From Actinomycetes bacterium (GTDB lineage: Bacteria; Actinomycetota; Actinomycetes; Streptosporangiales; Streptosporangiaceae): a stretch of 5,001 nt of DNA. Each line of letters opens with the position of its first letter. Position 1 is the first letter of the stretch. The notes beneath the pieces are model-generated. The model searched no databases. It worked only from the letters and a program-made list of their open reading frames with translations, and had not been told where the DNA came from. The DNA lies in the NCBI GenBank assembly GCA_023425615.1, contig JAFACJ010000091.1, positions 1 through 5,001 of the forward strand, written 5' to 3'. This document shows positions 4,337-5,001 of this stretch, in pieces. Both the position numbers and the translations under genes were made by a program.

Positions 4337-4363
4337 CTCCCGGGCCCGCACCCGCCCGGAACG

Positions 4364-4401
4364 GGAAGAGCCCCGGTCGCCGTGGCGACCGGGGCTCTTC
4401 C
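4364..4401. terminator. Bidirectional hairpin terminator between TetR gene and rpoC
   Basis: A perfect 18-bp inverted repeat (4364-4381 and 4384-4401) is separated by only GT, so the practical loop is 4 nt closed by a very GC-rich stem. It starts 27 nt after the TetR-family stop and ends 13 nt after the rpoC stop on the other strand. Neither side has a long T-run (CTCTTCC follows the GC core in both directions), common in actinobacterial terminators. It probably ends both convergent transcripts. Confidence 0.88.
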
Positions 4402-4414
4402 TGCGTACCGCGAC

Positions 4415-5001
<587 letters not shown>

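Noticed and set aside
3701..4351. Minus-strand open frame (216 codons) opposite the TetR-family gene
   Set aside because: Val/Glu/Gly/Asp-rich shadow product; the plus strand carries a clear TetR protein with a good ribosome-binding site.

Overview
The window comes from a high-GC actinomycete. G or C dominates third codon positions, -10-like boxes sit about 6 nt before start codons as in leaderless actinobacterial mRNAs, and the RpoC, Dtd and Nur-type Fur proteins are of actinobacterial type. A Streptosporangiales/Thermomonosporaceae-like host is plausible, but this is a guess.

Layout. Bases 1-335 hold the 3' end of a membrane protein, most likely cytochrome bd oxidase subunit II (cydB). D-aminoacyl-tRNA deacylase (dtd, 387-812) follows on the same strand. 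It converges on a minus-strand group whose transcription order is nur (Fur family, 2734-2318), ygfZ (2321-1374, ATGA overlap with nur) and a 165-aa membrane protein (1306-809), whose stop codon overlaps the dtd stop in a CTAG tetramer. Divergently from nur, a promoter near 2765-2794 appears to drive a roughly 185-nt stand-alone RNA (about 2801-2984). This RNA has a 17-nt match to the anti-Shine-Dalgarno end of 16S rRNA, a 12-codon ORF, a long hairpin and a three-way-junction terminator ending in five T. Beyond it, a minus-strand pair encodes an apparently leaderless 31-aa single-membrane-segment peptide (3639-3544) and a nitrobindin-type heme protein (3527-3003). A TetR-family regulator (3737-4336) is divergent from that pair and converges on the 3' end of rpoC (4415-5001, continuing past the window) across an 18-bp bidirectional hairpin.

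How the genes fit together. Several genes concern redox and metal homeostasis: bd oxidase, the nickel-type Fur regulator Nur, the Fe-S repair protein YgfZ and nitrobindin. dtd and rpoC are housekeeping genes. The most unusual item is the small structured RNA with its mini-ORF between nur and the nitrobindin gene. The least expected protein-coding item is the 31-aa membrane micropeptide placed first in the nitrobindin transcription unit. No mobile element, CRISPR array, tRNA or rRNA gene was seen.
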